Of a stretch of 60,000 nt of DNA, positions 1 to 11,039 are shown in pieces. Both the position numbers and the translations under genes were made by a program. This DNA is from Nymphaea colorata (taxonomy: Eukaryota; Streptophyta; Magnoliopsida; Nymphaeales; Nymphaeaceae), in the NCBI RefSeq assembly GCF_008831285.2, contig NC_045144.1, positions 15,365,858 to 15,425,857 of the forward strand, in the 5' to 3' direction. How positions within the stretch are numbered: position 1 is the first letter of the stretch; each line of letters begins with the position of its first letter. Under the pieces are notes generated by a model that saw only the letters and a list, made by a program, of their open reading frames with translations, was not told the origin of the DNA and searched no databases.

Positions 1-161
1 TCCTTCACCGGTTGGGTTTCCGCTGGGGTTTGGAGATCTTGAAATTTGAAGAAATACAAGACGGACTATTTGGCACCTTTGTCGAGTGCTGTTGTGCCAA
101 ATGTGGCTGGAATATGCAGCTTCCCCATTTGGCCGCTAAAAACTCCGCTTTCTGTAAGAAC
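1..161 (-). pseudogene. PP2-like lectin exon 2 remnant (5' part of exon, cut by window edge)
   Basis: On the minus strand a CAG acceptor precedes G TTC TTA CAG AAA GCG GAG. This matches the exon 2 start of the intact PP2-like gene at 8462 in the same phase. DNA similarity continues through the part equivalent to GTFDTAALDKDTTW. The reading frame is lost: the codon that aligns with the conserved tryptophan is TAG, and there is an indel after the KAEFL block. PP2 (Nictaba-type) proteins are carbohydrate-binding phloem or stress lectins. The matching exon 1 remnant is probably the one at 1686-1771, which would imply an intron of about 1.5 kb. The exon may continue left of the window. Confidence 0.72.
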
Positions 162-452
162 CTGCATGTCACGACGTACACCATACTATAATATCATTCT
201 CATACTTGTAGTTTATGAGTCTTAAATGGCAAAGTTTTTCATGAGTACGATATGGCAAAGTGTTTTTCTCAGAAAATCTCAGCAAATTTTAAAAAAGATG
301 GAAAACTAAAAATAAAATGTCAAATAAAAATCCCACAATTAAAAAATGCAAAAGCGTGAAAAAATGTACAAAATGTTTTTTTCCATCTTTTTGGTTTACT
401 TGTTTTTAATGTCTTCTTCACATTTTCTTTTGAATTGGACGAATTTGCTGTG

Positions 453-488
<36 letters not shown>

Positions 489-1685
489 GACAGAATGCTA
501 AACGAATAAATATCAATCTCAGCCTTCGATCTTCTCCATGTTAGCAGTTGAGAAAAAAACTAGAAAAAAGTGATGGGCCATTTTTCATCGGTATTAGTTT
601 ATATGTTTTATTCCTTATTTTTCTGTCAACTGCTGATCCAAGATCAAGGGCAGAGAATCCTTGTTTTTTTTATTAATCTGACATCTATAGTCTAGCACCT
701 TATATATATATATATATTATATGCATATATTATCTATTTATTTATTTTTTTGGTTTCGAATATTAATCTGGTAAATTAATTTGCCTAACTAACCAAGTTC
801 ACATATATACGTGCATACGGATACATTTAACATCAATGCTCATCATATGTATTAATAAAACAGTTAGTTTTTACATTGAAATGGAGATCATGCATATAGG
901 GAACGTCCATTGTAATATATGCATATGGTGTAGAATTAGTGTGTCATTACAGATTATAAATATTTGATAAAGAAAATGTGCAAGCAACCGTATTATTTTC
1001 AAACGACTTGCATATGAGGGCAATTACTGGAACTTTGTTTTTCTTTCAAAATGAAAATTTCAAAATTCGAGAGGCCTAGCTCTTATTTATGTGGTAGATG
1101 ATGAGTACTTGTAACATCATGATCTAATCAAATATATACATATATTTCGATGGGAAGAGATCAGTTCATAACCAATAATTATCAAATAATATCAGAGGCA
1201 AAAAATATGGGAAAAAAAATAGTTGACAGAAGCAAACAAATTATATTAATTCACGACCCCATGTCCCATTTTTCCTCCCACTGAATCAGTTTCACAGTTT
1301 CACGAATAATAACGCTGGCATCCATATATGTACTGTAAATATATAACCACGGAAAATCCTGAACAAATTTGAAGTGATAAGATATGTGGGTATAACTGCA
1401 ACACTACAAATGAAATTCGAGAAGGTCCAGTAAAGGTAAAGTAGGGGCGGAACCAGGATTTTTTTTGAGGGCTGACCAAACGGTTCATCGAACTTATCTA
1501 AGTAGGGCCAAACTAAATCTGAATATAAAAAATACATTACCCAACCAAAAATTTTCAAATTTTGTAATATAATTTTTTTTTTCAATTAGTTGGGGTAGGG
1601 CCTCGGTGTAAGCGGCAGCCCCTCCCTCCGCCCGTTTGTGTGTGTGTTTTTTAGGGAGTTGGGGCAGGAGGTGGGTTGATGATAC
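162..1685. other. AT-rich sequence between two PP2 remnants; no gene seen
   Basis: This would be the intron of the pseudogene whose exons lie at 1-161 and 1686-1771. It is AT-rich, carries (AT)n tracts at about 463-488 and 702-725, and shows no convincing coding region. The small open frames on the minus strand near 1292-1585 have no recognisable domain. Confidence 0.5.
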
Positions 1686-1771
1686 CGTGAATTCGCCACG
1701 ATACACCCTCCAGCAACTGGAGTCAAGGGTCAAAGACATGGGAGACAGGACGAAGGATTGGATTGTGGCTG
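1686..1771 (-). pseudogene. PP2-like lectin exon 1 remnant
   Basis: The minus-strand frame QSFVLSPMSLTL..SSCWRV aligns with exon 1 of the intact gene (QSFVLPPKSVWV..NSNYWKV). It ends at the same kind of donor, TCACG followed by GTATC. The ATG equivalent to the intact gene is missing, and about a dozen bases of the WADN region are deleted, so it is not translatable as PP2. The upstream 1840-1900 stretch still resembles the promoter of the intact gene, but its TATTTAAA has become TATTCGAA. Confidence 0.7.
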
Positions 1772-1954
1772 ACAGGTAAAGGGAAAGCATAGACAAAAGG
1801 AGAGGAAGAGCAAAATTGGCTGACAGGTAAAGGGGCCGGCCTGGCTGAAGATTGGTGATATCCACGGTCAAGTATGATGGCCTTCGAATAGACCTGCTGC
1901 TGCTTTCTGTCGATCGATCACTGCATGCCTCTCATTGAGTTTCTGCATAGCTGC

Positions 1955-2025
1955 CTTAATTTATTAGTTGCATTGTTTTTTCCAATAGTGTGTTGACTTT
2001 TTGTGGAATAAAAACAGTGGCAGTA
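1955..2025 (+). repeat. PP2-flank module, copy 1
   Basis: TTAATTTATTAGTTGCAT, then CCAATAG and TTGACTTTTTGTGGAA, recur at 6211-6290 and 9233-9305, and inverted near 12250-12310. The copies lie beside PP2-like exons, so they probably moved as part of the same duplications. Confidence 0.6.
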
Positions 2026-2199
2026 CCAGGGGCATGTTCTTTGTTCACATTTTATTTTCTAACTTCACACAGGTTTCACCAAGTACATCTCCCAACCTTT
2101 ATTGCCTGTCAATGCGACAAGTTTAATTAATTGAAGATAGCCACTAATTAATCCATCTCTTAGGCCCATACCTTGTGGGACACATATTAGCTACATCCC

Positions 2200-2345
2200 C
2201 AAAGCACTATGGCCGGCCAATTCTTGTTTTTAGTTGGATAACTAAAATCATTACTAATTATTGGTAGCCCATTAATCTGTATTAGTTGGAAAGCCAAAAC
2301 ACTGATTAATAATATTTTTCGGTTAATGCCAATTGGTCTATGTAA
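2200..2345 (-). repeat. Inverted copy of the 5.99-6.16 kb noncoding module
   Basis: Reverse-complement similarity to about 5990-6160 is visible by eye: TTAGTTGGAAAG here against CTTTTCCAACTAATATAGAA, and GGCCGGCC..TTCTTG..TTTTAGTTGG at the other end. Further direct copies lie near 11080-11275 and 12740-12880. No coding potential is seen. Confidence 0.5.
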
Positions 2346-2656
2346 ATTAACCTCGCTTCTTCCTCTCATATATCAAGAAACGTCTCTAAAATGGAGACCG
2401 AAGGAATTTTACCCTTATACCCACTGCCCTGCCTGGCTCAGCCTATAGGCTGCCCGCGAACGAACTAACATGCATCCTTTCCTCATCCCATGAGGCATGG
2501 GCTTAAAGGGTCGTTCCGTAAATGGAACTAGTAGGTATAGATATTTGTTACTTCTACATCTCACTCTAGCAACACTCCGGGGATGCTGGCAGTGTACGCA
2601 AATCCTTGCTGGTTGGTACAATAATCTTGCTTGTGTTTTTGGAGCTAGTAATATAT

Positions 2657-2703
<47 letters not shown>

Positions 2704-3059
2704 ATATATATTTTTGGATTTCCATCAGCAGCCACCCCACTCACTCTCTCTTTCCTTGCGTGCAAGAACCACCGTTAGAGTTGACTTGGCACTGCTGCAT
2801 TTGGTGGCAGAGTGTTGTTTGCTTGCTGAAGGCCTGCCTGCCGACCTTCTTTTTCGTTGACACTATAGGCTGATACGTTGGGTCATATTGGAAACCGGTA
2901 CCAGAATGCAACATTTTAGGAAGTTCGGTGTTCCAATGCAGCCGGTGGGGCCGCATAAAATCCGTTACACCAAGGGGTTTATGGGTTACTAAGCCCAAAT
3001 TGAAACAGTCTTGGTTTTTTAAAAAACTGCATTATGTCTTAGTATCTAGTTAAGGGTAA
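2346..3059. other. Intergenic; (AT)n tract, no gene recognised
   Basis: It contains a long imperfect (AT)n run at about 2648-2710. A minus-strand open frame at 2741-2998 (85 codons) has no domain I recognise, so I do not call it a gene. Confidence 0.45.
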
Positions 3060-4290
3060 TGCTGTGTGGTAGATTGGAGAGGCGAGATAAGCTATTGGTG
3101 TGGTAGATGGAAGAGGAACAAATTTTCTTCCAAGGATCCCAGAGAATGACTATTCATGAGATTTTAGAATCTGATCACTTCCTTCTCCCTGAGTTTGGTG
3201 CAGTGCTCCATAGGTTCTATATGCTTGAAGTTGGGAAGTGGCTTGGATGTACTACTTTATGCCGGGAGGCCTTTTCTTGAAGTTGAGGTGAGAGATACCT
3301 GAGATGATACTAAAGTGAAGTGGCCTAAGGAAATATGAAAGGAATTTATTTGGAATAAAGACGTTCATCCTCTTGGTCGTTGGTTCACTTACATTGCCAT
3401 AAATGGGCGTCTACCTCAGGACAAACAAAAGAAGGGAGGCCTTTCTCAAGCAAATTGTTGTCCTATTTGTAATGTTGCTAAGGAGTCAAATGGCATGTGT
3501 TGCTGGATTGTGGTGTGTTGCTGGATTGCTGTCTTGCAAGAAAAATATGGAATTTGGTGTCAAAGAAATTTGGAAAGAAACTAGGGGGAGGAAGAACTAT
3601 CACTGAGGAATTAGACCGAGAACTATCACTGAGGAATTAGACCGATGGTACAATTGCAGAGTTTTAAGAGAGGATGGGTTGCATGTTGTTAGAGGATCTG
3701 CTTTGAACTGTAATCTAAAAGTACATGGAACTGGTGAAACAAGCAATTACATGGGAGGATAGCAAATATGTAGACTTGATGTGCTCTCAAATATGGCTGG
3801 ACTGTGTCAGCAGCTTTGCTGCCATACTTGATAGCCAATCTGAGGAACTTTATGAAATGCATACCTGGTCCACATTTGGCATCCTTCCGGGGAAATGGTT
3901 AACCACTCATCCTAACCAATGAAGTATCCAAATTTCCTCTAGGAAAACTAATGATGCATGTGGGTTGTGCTTGAGGTCAAGAGAGCCAAAGACGTTTTTG
4001 ACATAGAAAATCCTTTATGCCGTGATCAATATCTCTTTTCCTTGAGACAGAGATGTTAGCTTGGACGCTACGACACTTTGACTTCAATGATTGCTCCACC
4101 ATAATTATGGGTGCTAACGACATAAAATGGAGATTTTGGCTAAGCTCTCTTGTTGAAGGAAGAGGTGGAGACAGGAAATTCTCTCTTTGCTGCCCTTTAT
4201 TTAAGGTTCAATCTCTTTTTGTGTGCAGGATGGAGCGATTTTTTTTTTTGTTAGTTCCCCTGTAAATATTGTTTTTGGCACTATTGGATA
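3060..4290 (+). pseudogene. L1-type LINE ORF2, 3' end (reverse-transcriptase zinc-binding region)
   Basis: Translation in shifting plus-strand frames gives the C-terminal part of a plant L1-type ORF2. There is a block around FIWNKDVHPLGRWFTYIAI at about 3345-3405, then a CPICNVAKESNG zinc-binding knuckle at about 3455-3495, then a FKRGWVACC..RICF block. This is the domain that follows the RT in plant LINEs. Several stops and frameshifts break it, and a 20-odd base stretch (AACTATCACTGAGGAATTAG) is duplicated near 3594-3640. A better-preserved copy lies inverted at 58850-60000. A dead non-LTR retrotransposon fragment. Confidence 0.75.
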
Positions 4291-5545
4291 AATAAAGTTC
4301 TTGGAGGTCTCCACCAGCAGGTTTGATGTGAAATAAAATATAAATAACTTAATATATTTATAAAAACTATTTTGATGTAAAACATACTTTGAATCAAGTG
4401 TTTTTATGAAAATTGTTGATTTTTCTATTATCAAATTGATGATGTGAAGAGAGCCGTTCATTTTTGCTTATTACAAAAAACAGTATTAAAACCCAAAAAC
4501 TGGTCTTACACAGGCTTACCTTTAAATTCATATTGGTAATGCTAGATTCTTTTTGAAAAAAAAAAGCACTTTAAATATCATATTTAATGGGCCATTGCCG
4601 TCCTTCCCCATGCTGTAACCATCTCTGCATGCCGTACTGTTCTCCATCATCCAATCCTGCTGGTGCTCCTTGAAAGCATTGTCGTCATCCACAATCTTCT
4701 CGCCTTCCTCTCACGCTTGGAAGAAAAGCAGGATCCGCGATGGCTTGCAATGTGCAAAATCTTTATTGTATTGATTACGAGGAGATCCTAATTTATATAA
4801 TATTGATGGATCACCATTGTTACATTCTCTATTACTTCTTCTTTTGTTTTTTTTTGTTTTCTATTGTTTCCACCCTTTTTGAGTTGGGAAAGATAAAGGT
4901 GCATTCTACTCATGATGTTAGTTTCAGTTTCAGCATGAGGCGCATTTGGCCATTTGGCTTCTGAACATTTTCTTTTCATACTCTTTTCCTCTTCCTTTTT
5001 CACCTTCTGTTTTTGTTAAACTTGTTTTTATTTGAATTTTCTTGTCGAAAGCACTTTCGCCTATTATGTTTTATTATCCGTTCTTTTTTATTCTTTCTGG
5101 AGAGACTGAGCCTCCTTTTAGCATTTCAAGAAAATGCAAAAAAAGCAGAAAAAGGCAAATACCCTCTACCTTTATCAACAATCAACTTTTGTTCAAGTCA
5201 CTCTATAGAAAGGTTCGAGAAATGTTAAAAACATGTCTATTCATTTGTTTCTTTCTTCTATAAAAAGGGTTAGAGAAAAATTAGTCGGTTAGGTTTTTGT
5301 AGTATGAAATAGATTTAGTTTATAATATTCTTTCTAATAATCCGATTGCTGCAAAAGTAAGTGTCATGACAATATTAAAATAATGAATCACGTTTTTTTA
5401 AGATGAGATACCGTTAGGTTTAGATTGTGTATGGAAAAGGCTGGATCCAACATAAATTCAAGCCACTTATTCCCTACTTTCAACTAGAGCAGATATGCCT
5501 CATGTCATTCTGCCATGTCAACCATACAAGAGCAAGTTGATTAGG
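4291..5545 (+). repeat. LINE-associated noncoding module (left copy)
   Basis: This follows the LINE tail directly and matches, inverted, 57446-58850. Its last part (TTAGAGAAAAATTAG, then AATAATCCGATTGCTGC, then CAAGTTGATTA) is also the noncoding half of each unit of the 14.1-19.5 kb array. A related copy of the whole module runs 13140-14090. It probably represents the 3' region of a local LINE family. Homology stops sharply after CAAGAGCAAGTTGATTA near 5545. Confidence 0.65.
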
Positions 5546-5578
5546 TAGGGGCATCGGCAGTACAAGTATGACAATTTT

Positions 5579-5605
5579 AGAGAGAGAGAGAGAGAGAGAG
5601 AGAGA
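5579..5605. repeat. (GA)n microsatellite
   Basis: About 13 uninterrupted AG dinucleotides. Confidence 0.95.
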
Positions 5606-5639
5606 AATTGGAAAAATCTGAACTCTTAAGTCGGGGTTA

Positions 5640-5845
5640 AAAACCAGACCCTTTAATATTTTGCTAAAAGTATTCTTAAATATCCTAATATATTTCTAAA
5701 AACTATTTCGATATAAAACATGCTTTGAATCAAGTTATTTTTCTGAAAATGTCTATTTTTCTATTATCAAAATGTTGATGCTATGAGAGCCATTCATTTT
5801 TATTAATTATAAAAACACTATTAAAACCCAAACACCGGTCAACCT
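5640..5845 (+). repeat. Extra copy of part of the LINE-associated module
   Basis: It resembles 4315-4560 and 13140-13330: AACCAGACCCTTTAAT..TTTTGCTAAAAG, AAACTATTT, TTGATT(T/A)TTCTATTATCAAA and GAGAGCCATTCATT occur in the same order. Noncoding. Confidence 0.55.
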
Positions 5846-5879
5846 AATATACTTTTTGCATGATCAATCTATCTTCAAG

Positions 5880-6300
5880 AAATTTTGATTGTAGAGCTTC
5901 GTGGAGATAGCAACATGCCGATATGTTTGAAGCCAATATTTGTAATTGTACATATTAGATTGGGTCGCTGGGCTTCCGCTATCATTAGTCAATGCTTTTC
6001 CTTTTCCAACTAATATAGAATAATTGGAAATATTAACCTAGTATAATATCATCAACCAATGTTTTTCCTTTTGTTTTCCAAATAATATAGAATAATGGGC
6101 TACTAAATAATTTTTAATGGTTCTCGTATTCCAACTAAAAGCAAGAAGGCCGCAGTTCTTGCCATTTTGTCATTGTGGAAATTTTACTTAACAAAGCAAA
6201 CAAGTTGGCGTTAATTTATTAGTTGCATCCTTCTTTCCAATAGCATCTTGACTTTTTGTGGAAGAAAAAAGAGTGGTACCCATGAGCGGCGAGCCGTAGC
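5880..6300 (+). repeat. Duplicated noncoding module beside a PP2 remnant
   Basis: GAGCTTCGTGG.GATAGCAACATGCCGA.ATGTTTG..GC starts a block that recurs at about 12715-12900 and, more diverged, at 11050-11290. It ends in the TTATTAGTTGCATCC..CTTGACTTTTTGTGG module. No gene. Confidence 0.55.
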
Positions 6301-6314
6301 GGGTATATGAAGGG

Positions 6315-6425
6315 CAGGCCATCATACTATGCTGTGGATCATCATTCTTTACTCATCCATACTCCGATTCTCATCGTCTGTCAGCCATGTTCCGATCCTT
6401 CGTCCTTTCTCCCAAGTCTGTCAAA
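6315..6425 (+). pseudogene. PP2-like exon 1 fragment with 5' flank
   Basis: The plus-strand flank ATGCTGTGGATCATCATTC is followed by ATG and MFRSFVLSPKSVK, which match the start of PP2 exon 1 in the copies at 9028 and 28748. Homology stops after SPKSVK, at about 6422, where AT-rich sequence takes over. The conserved YWKV end and the splice donor are absent. It lies opposite in strand to the intact gene 1.7 kb away. A truncated, non-functional copy. Confidence 0.65.
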
Positions 6426-6639
6426 GGAAATTTTAAATAATGATTTGTAAGATCAACGGGTGGACCACTGATAAATTGTGATGAAATTTTACTTCTTTAG
6501 GTAAGCAGGTTTTTTTTATCTTTAGCTGATTCTACGATTTTTCTGTATGGAGATAATAACATCGATGCATCTTTGTAAATAAAATACTTTTATAAAACTT
6601 TCATTTTTAGTTTTCGAACTGTTTAAAATTGTACTTAAA

Positions 6640-8030
6640 TTGAAACAAACTACATTTTGCGTTAAAACTGACTAACAAATTAACAAACTACATGTTTTTC
6701 TTCAACTACCACCACCAAAAAATCTGTTGGCTCACCGCTATACCCAATTATGATATCGAATTTAGTTTAAGCTAGTAAATGATGGGTGTCAAGAAATAAG
6801 AAATACATGATCAAAAATAGTAGGTGGGACCATTATCGAACAATCTCTTGTATGTAATCAAACCTTATAGCTTTCTACTGCCAATAAATAACAATTTCAC
6901 TTGCATGATGCAGCCAACATAATAAAAGTGGGTGGAAAGAAGTTGGTTTATTGCGATTAAGGTTGGGCTTCGGGTCTAGTACCCAACAGGTACCCGGTAC
7001 TTGGCCCGACTCAGGCTCAGGCTCGAGCCCGAAAAAAGGGCACTGGGCCGGCTCGATAAGTTATCGGGCCAGCCCGGTTGGACCCAATTAAGGCCAGTTT
7101 GGCATGATAAGATTTTTTTTAAATATATATTTTATTAATTTTTTAATATAATTATTATATTTTATTACAATTAATTATATTTATATATTATTTTATATTA
7201 AAAATATATATTTTTAATTTAATCGGGCCAGGCTCATGCTAAGGTTTTAGGTGTCAAGCCGAGCCGGCCCGATGCTCATGCTTAATTACCATTATGGTCT
7301 TATTCTTCGAGTTGAACCTAAAATTACTTCTAATTGTTAATATTTTGATTAAAGTACATATTTTTTACGACATCTCATTAAACAATACATATGTTTGAGG
7401 GACATATCTTTCTTGTCAATTATATAAGGGCAGTAGAAAGCCATCAGTTTTGATAATTTTGAAGAGAATATATGATGTCTATATCGACAGATCTTGGAGT
7501 CTGGTAAACAAGAAAAAGCCTTCTCACCTATACATGTAATGTTACTATGCTCTAATCTTCTCATCTTACAAATCCTTATCTATCATTTCCTTTCAATTCG
7601 CTATTTACATGGAAACTTGTATATGGGCTTTCTTCATCAAGATCAAAAAATAAATTGTTAGCCAAATGAACTTTGTCTGAAATGTGAAAATAGTTAACGT
7701 TGAATGTGATTTATCTATAAATAAAAAATATTTTAGTTGAAATATTTATTGTAGATCCAAGCAAGATCTCCCTTAGCAAATTCAGACAATTTTCCGCAAA
7801 GCCTAAACCATGCATAATAAGATGCAAACAAAGACCGACAATCCACTCTATTAATTACTCTGGAAACAACACAAGACATGAGATAGACAAGGACAATTGG
7901 ACTAGGACCCAAAATCCAAATCCAACAGTAGACAACCACCACCGGACTTACGCTATGAAATACAAAGCTAAGACAATGTGGACCTACACATCCACTTAAT
8001 TTATTACCATCACACAAACACTGCCACGGC
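6640..8030 (+). repeat. Segmental duplication, left copy (partner 49090-50150)
   Basis: Long collinear similarity is seen: CTTCAACTACCACCACCAAAAAA, then ATGATATTGAATTTAGTT-type sequence, ACCATTATGGTCTTATTCTT, and TTTGAGGGACATATCTTTCTTGTCAATTATAT. In this copy it ends just downstream (3') of the PP2-like gene. This copy carries an extra insertion at about 6935-7290 that the partner lacks. No coding region is supported; the 99-codon minus frame at 7733-8032 is not conserved in the partner. Confidence 0.7.
6935..7290. mobile_element. Non-autonomous insertion in the duplicated segment (class unknown)
   Basis: About 350 bases present here but missing at the equivalent point near 49490. The ends are GC-rich with GGCCCGA / TCGGGCC motifs (CGGGCCAGCCCGGTTGGACCC on the left, CGAGCCGGCCCGATGCTCATGC on the right) and the core is AT-rich. 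It looks like a small non-autonomous element. I could not define exact termini or a target duplication. Confidence 0.45.
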
Positions 8031-8077
8031 ACAGAACAGTAGACAAGTTAACCACTTGTTATAAGTCCATTGACTAA

Positions 8078-8683
8078 TTAAGTGGAGACAGCACGAATCT
8101 CCACCCCAGCAAACACGAGTCCAGTCTTCCAGTGAGTGGTGCCGTCCAGCAGATTAAAAGTGATCTCGCGACTAACGCCGGCAGGCTGAAACCTCCCCAC
8201 CTCAAGCGCCAGCCATTCCTCGCCTTCCTGTTGTATCAGGTCGACGCTGCCGGGGTTCAGATGCACCTTCCGGCTGCAGATGGTCGTCCCATCTTTCTGT
8301 GAGACAGAAACCTCCGCTGGTGTGTGTAGACCTGTTGCTGAATCATTGTGTTTAAGAAGACACACAATTGACCATGTGGTATCTTTGTCGAGTGCTGCTG
8401 TATCAAATGTGCCCCGGATCTGCAGCCAGCAGACCTCCAAGAGCTCTGCTTTCTGTGAATAACTGCCACATCATAGGTGATGCATATTGTCAACGAGAAG
8501 AAATCATCATGGATAAGCATATAAATTTTTTTGGGTTTAGAAGATTTAGTAACAATTTATGGTAAACCGACATACCATTAACATCAATCATGATATTAAT
8601 AGAATTTTGGTTCCATTTTTGGTTGAAATGAGACCATATATGTCACATTCTACCCTCACATCCCTTGGGGCTTAAGAGCCCCA

Positions 8684-8720
<37 letters not shown>

Positions 8721-8894
8721 AATCGAGCTCTTGTTACTATGTGACATATATGGTCTCATTCTAACAAGTGATGTGTCACATTCTAACAAATATGTCTCAA
8801 TCATGTCATATATGTCACATTCTAACAAATAAGGTATGTCACATCCCTTGGGACTTGACACCGCATTTGGTACATCCTAGGTAACCTGCTATTG

Positions 8895-8929
<35 letters not shown>

Positions 8930-9028
8930 TGAGTTCTGCATAGGAGACACCTTCCAGTAATTAGAGTTGTCAGCCCAGCAAACCCAAACAGACTTAGGAG
9001 GCAGGACAAAGGACTGGAAAACGGCCAT
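8078..9028 (-). CDS. Phloem protein 2-like (Nictaba-type) lectin, two exons
   Basis: PP2/Nictaba proteins are nucleocytoplasmic or phloem carbohydrate-binding lectins, often stress-induced. Model: exon 1 9028-8928 (ATG to TCACG before GTCTCT), intron 8927-8463, exon 2 8462-8078 ending in TAA. Both junctions are phase 2, and the joined frame gives 161 aa. Seen in order: FVLPPKSVWV..WADNSNYWKV (residues ~7-27, the PP2 start), the junction NSRYSQKAELLEVCWLQIRG (family pattern SRF.EVAELL.VCWLEIRG), then TPAEVSV, RKVHLNP, EEWLALEVGRF and the closing HWKTGLVFAGVEIR. The length suits a single PP2 domain without an F-box or TIR part. No stop or frameshift is seen. The donor opens straight into a (CT)n tract. 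Paralogous remnants lie at 1-1771, 6315 and 28748. Function is inferred from the family only. Confidence 0.82.
8463..8927 (-). other. Intron of the PP2-like gene, with two (GA)n tracts
   Basis: 465 bases, GT at 8927-8926 and AG just before 8462. It holds (GA)n at about 8689-8718 and 8899-8926 and several short repeats of the type ACATTCTAACAA(A/G)TATG near 8760-8830. The phase and acceptor context (TGGCAG before T) match the remnant at 161, which supports this boundary. Confidence 0.7.
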
Positions 9029-9098
9029 GGCAGCTAAAGGGGCGCAAGAAGAAAGGAGATGAAGGAAGATTGATGATCCACAGCTGAGTGTGATGACC

Positions 9099-9106
9099 TT
9101 TAAATA
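9099..9106 (-). promoter_or_regulatory. Probable TATA box of the PP2-like gene
   Basis: TATTTAAA on the minus strand, about 70 bases upstream of the ATG at 9028. The surrounding flank (AGGTC before it, and GCTGTGGATCATCA after it) recurs upstream of the other PP2 copies. Confidence 0.5.
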
Positions 9107-9232
9107 GACCTGCTACTTCACCTATTTGCGGACTGTACACTTGAAAATTAATGAAGATCCATCACTGCATGGGTACGTGGAGCTTATACGTGGCTACGAA
9201 ATTACCGCAGTTAATGACAAGCTGGCATTAAT

Positions 9233-9305
9233 TTATTAGTTGCATCCTTCTTTCCAATAGCATCTTGACATTTTGTGGAAGAAAAAAGAGTGGTACTCAT
9301 GAGGG
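9233..9305 (+). repeat. PP2-flank module, copy 3
   Basis: Nearly the same as 6211-6285 (TTAATTTATTAGTTGCATCC, CCAATAGCATCTTGAC, TTTTGTGGAAGAAAAAAG). It lies in the upstream flank of the intact PP2-like gene. Confidence 0.6.
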
Positions 9306-11039
9306 GCCGGTGGTGGGCTATGGGCAGCATTAGAGGCACCTTCTTTCATTCACCATCTAACTCCATAACTGGCTTCACCAGGCAACCTCACACACACAAA
9401 AAATAATTATTCAATGACATACCGATGATTACAAGTTTGAGGTTTATAGCTCTAACTCAAACTGCTATTCCTCACTTCTTTGGCAAAAATTCTGATGCTA
9501 AGTTTAGCAACTCCACGATAGAGAAACTACTGATGCTACTATGAAAATTATTCCTATTTTTCCTGACGTTTTTCTTTCATCAGTAAAGTAAAGACATGTA
9601 TTTTTATAGTGAATTCAAATGTAGATCTCAAAGGATGATTACTTTATTGACATAGAGATGTTTCATGATGTATGAGAGGAAAATGATATTAAGATGATTT
9701 TAGTGGAGTGGATTTGAGTAAATTTGTCTCCTAAATCAAAGCTCAAGTCCCAAAAGAACTTTGGTTAGACCTGAAGTCATCGGGTACCTAATCTTTCATT
9801 TTGCCCTAATTCAAGTTCCAACATAATGCATATGTCTTCAAACGTAAATTTGAACTAGATCCAATATTTGGTCAATCGAACTTCAGACTAGGCACGAAGA
9901 AGTGTGGCTTGGCATCTATGTATGCCTTACTTTGCTCACAGTACAGCATATATAGGCCGATACCTATCAACCTTTTGAATTTAATAAATATTTTTAAATA
10001 TTTCGAGGTGATTTTAAGAATAAAAATATAAACATATGTAAACCCACATGAGTCCTGTATCGTATCAGCACTCACACGGTCCAATACCGACATGATATTA
10101 ATGTGGCCTGCAAGACGAATAGTTGTAGATTGTTTGAATTCTGTCAAGTTAATTTGAAGAGACGCAAGCTGAGGGCCTCGCCCTCAAACAAAAATAGTGT
10201 AATCATAGGAGATGTAGTTACGGGCACCATTCTTAACATTTTAGAGCCTTTAGAGCATAATATCTGTTTCTTTTGCCTACTTTCATTGGGACTCTTGCTT
10301 ATTTTTATGGGTAAGTGTCATGCACATGAACCTATACACAATGCGAAGGTGCACAGGCATGTGCATATAACCAGCTTTGAAACTCTGGCCCATTCTTAAA
10401 TGTGTGTGTCATGCATAAAGGTGTGTGTCATGCACATGAACCTATCTACAAGGTGCATAGTCATGTATATATAACCATCTTTGAAGTCATAGGCCATGAG
10501 TAGCACGTTACTTCCCTATATTTGATCCACTTTGTCCAAAATTCCATCTCCAATTAAAGGGCCACTACTGTCATCAAGGTGGACGGTTACCATAATTGGT
10601 ACTAATGGGAGGCCTTCGATCCTTTCTTTCCATTGTTAACCTCTCACTCACCAAACTAGTTTCATCTCAAACTTTTAGCTCATAAAACTAAAAACTAAAG
10701 TGTGGTGGGTCTGCAGCCATCGCCGTTGTAGCAGCAGACGTTGGACCCTAATGCGTTTCACGTCATTCACGTCAAAATTTTTATTATTATTGTCTATTCA
10801 AATAACGTGTTTATGTTATAGTGTGGCACTTCCTCATCTCCCCTAACAATTCGACAAGAAATGTACAGCTTTTTCAGTGATTGGAAAACTCAAAAACAAT
10901 AAGAAAAAAAAAAGAACTCATTTTGCCAATGACTACTTTCATGTTCTTCACTACTGGATGGTTAACGCCTGCTGATGCATGGATCGTACTTACTGTTATA
11001 TTAACTGCTACATCAATTCACAAAGTTCCATGAAATTTG
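9306..11039. other. Intergenic; one short tandem duplication, no gene
   Basis: AT-rich sequence. A block of about 75 bases is tandemly repeated at about 10314-10391 and 10426-10497 (GTGTCATGCACATGAACCTAT, then CATGTGCATATAACCAGCTTTGAA-type sequence). The small open frames at 9872-10147 and 10103-10399 overlap on opposite strands and have no recognisable domain. Confidence 0.45.

Noticed and set aside
2415-2765. 116-codon minus-strand open frame
   Set aside because: It runs through an (AT)n tract giving long Ile-Tyr repeats, and the remainder has no recognisable domain.
7733-8032. 99-codon minus-strand open frame beside the PP2-like gene
   Set aside because: The region is part of a duplicated segment, and the partner copy near 49.9-50.1 kb does not keep the frame.
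8643-9028. Single-exon reading of the PP2 start continuing as SLSLSLSL
   Set aside because: The Ser-Leu run is a translated (CT)n microsatellite; a phase-2 intron that rejoins a conserved PP2 exon explains it better.
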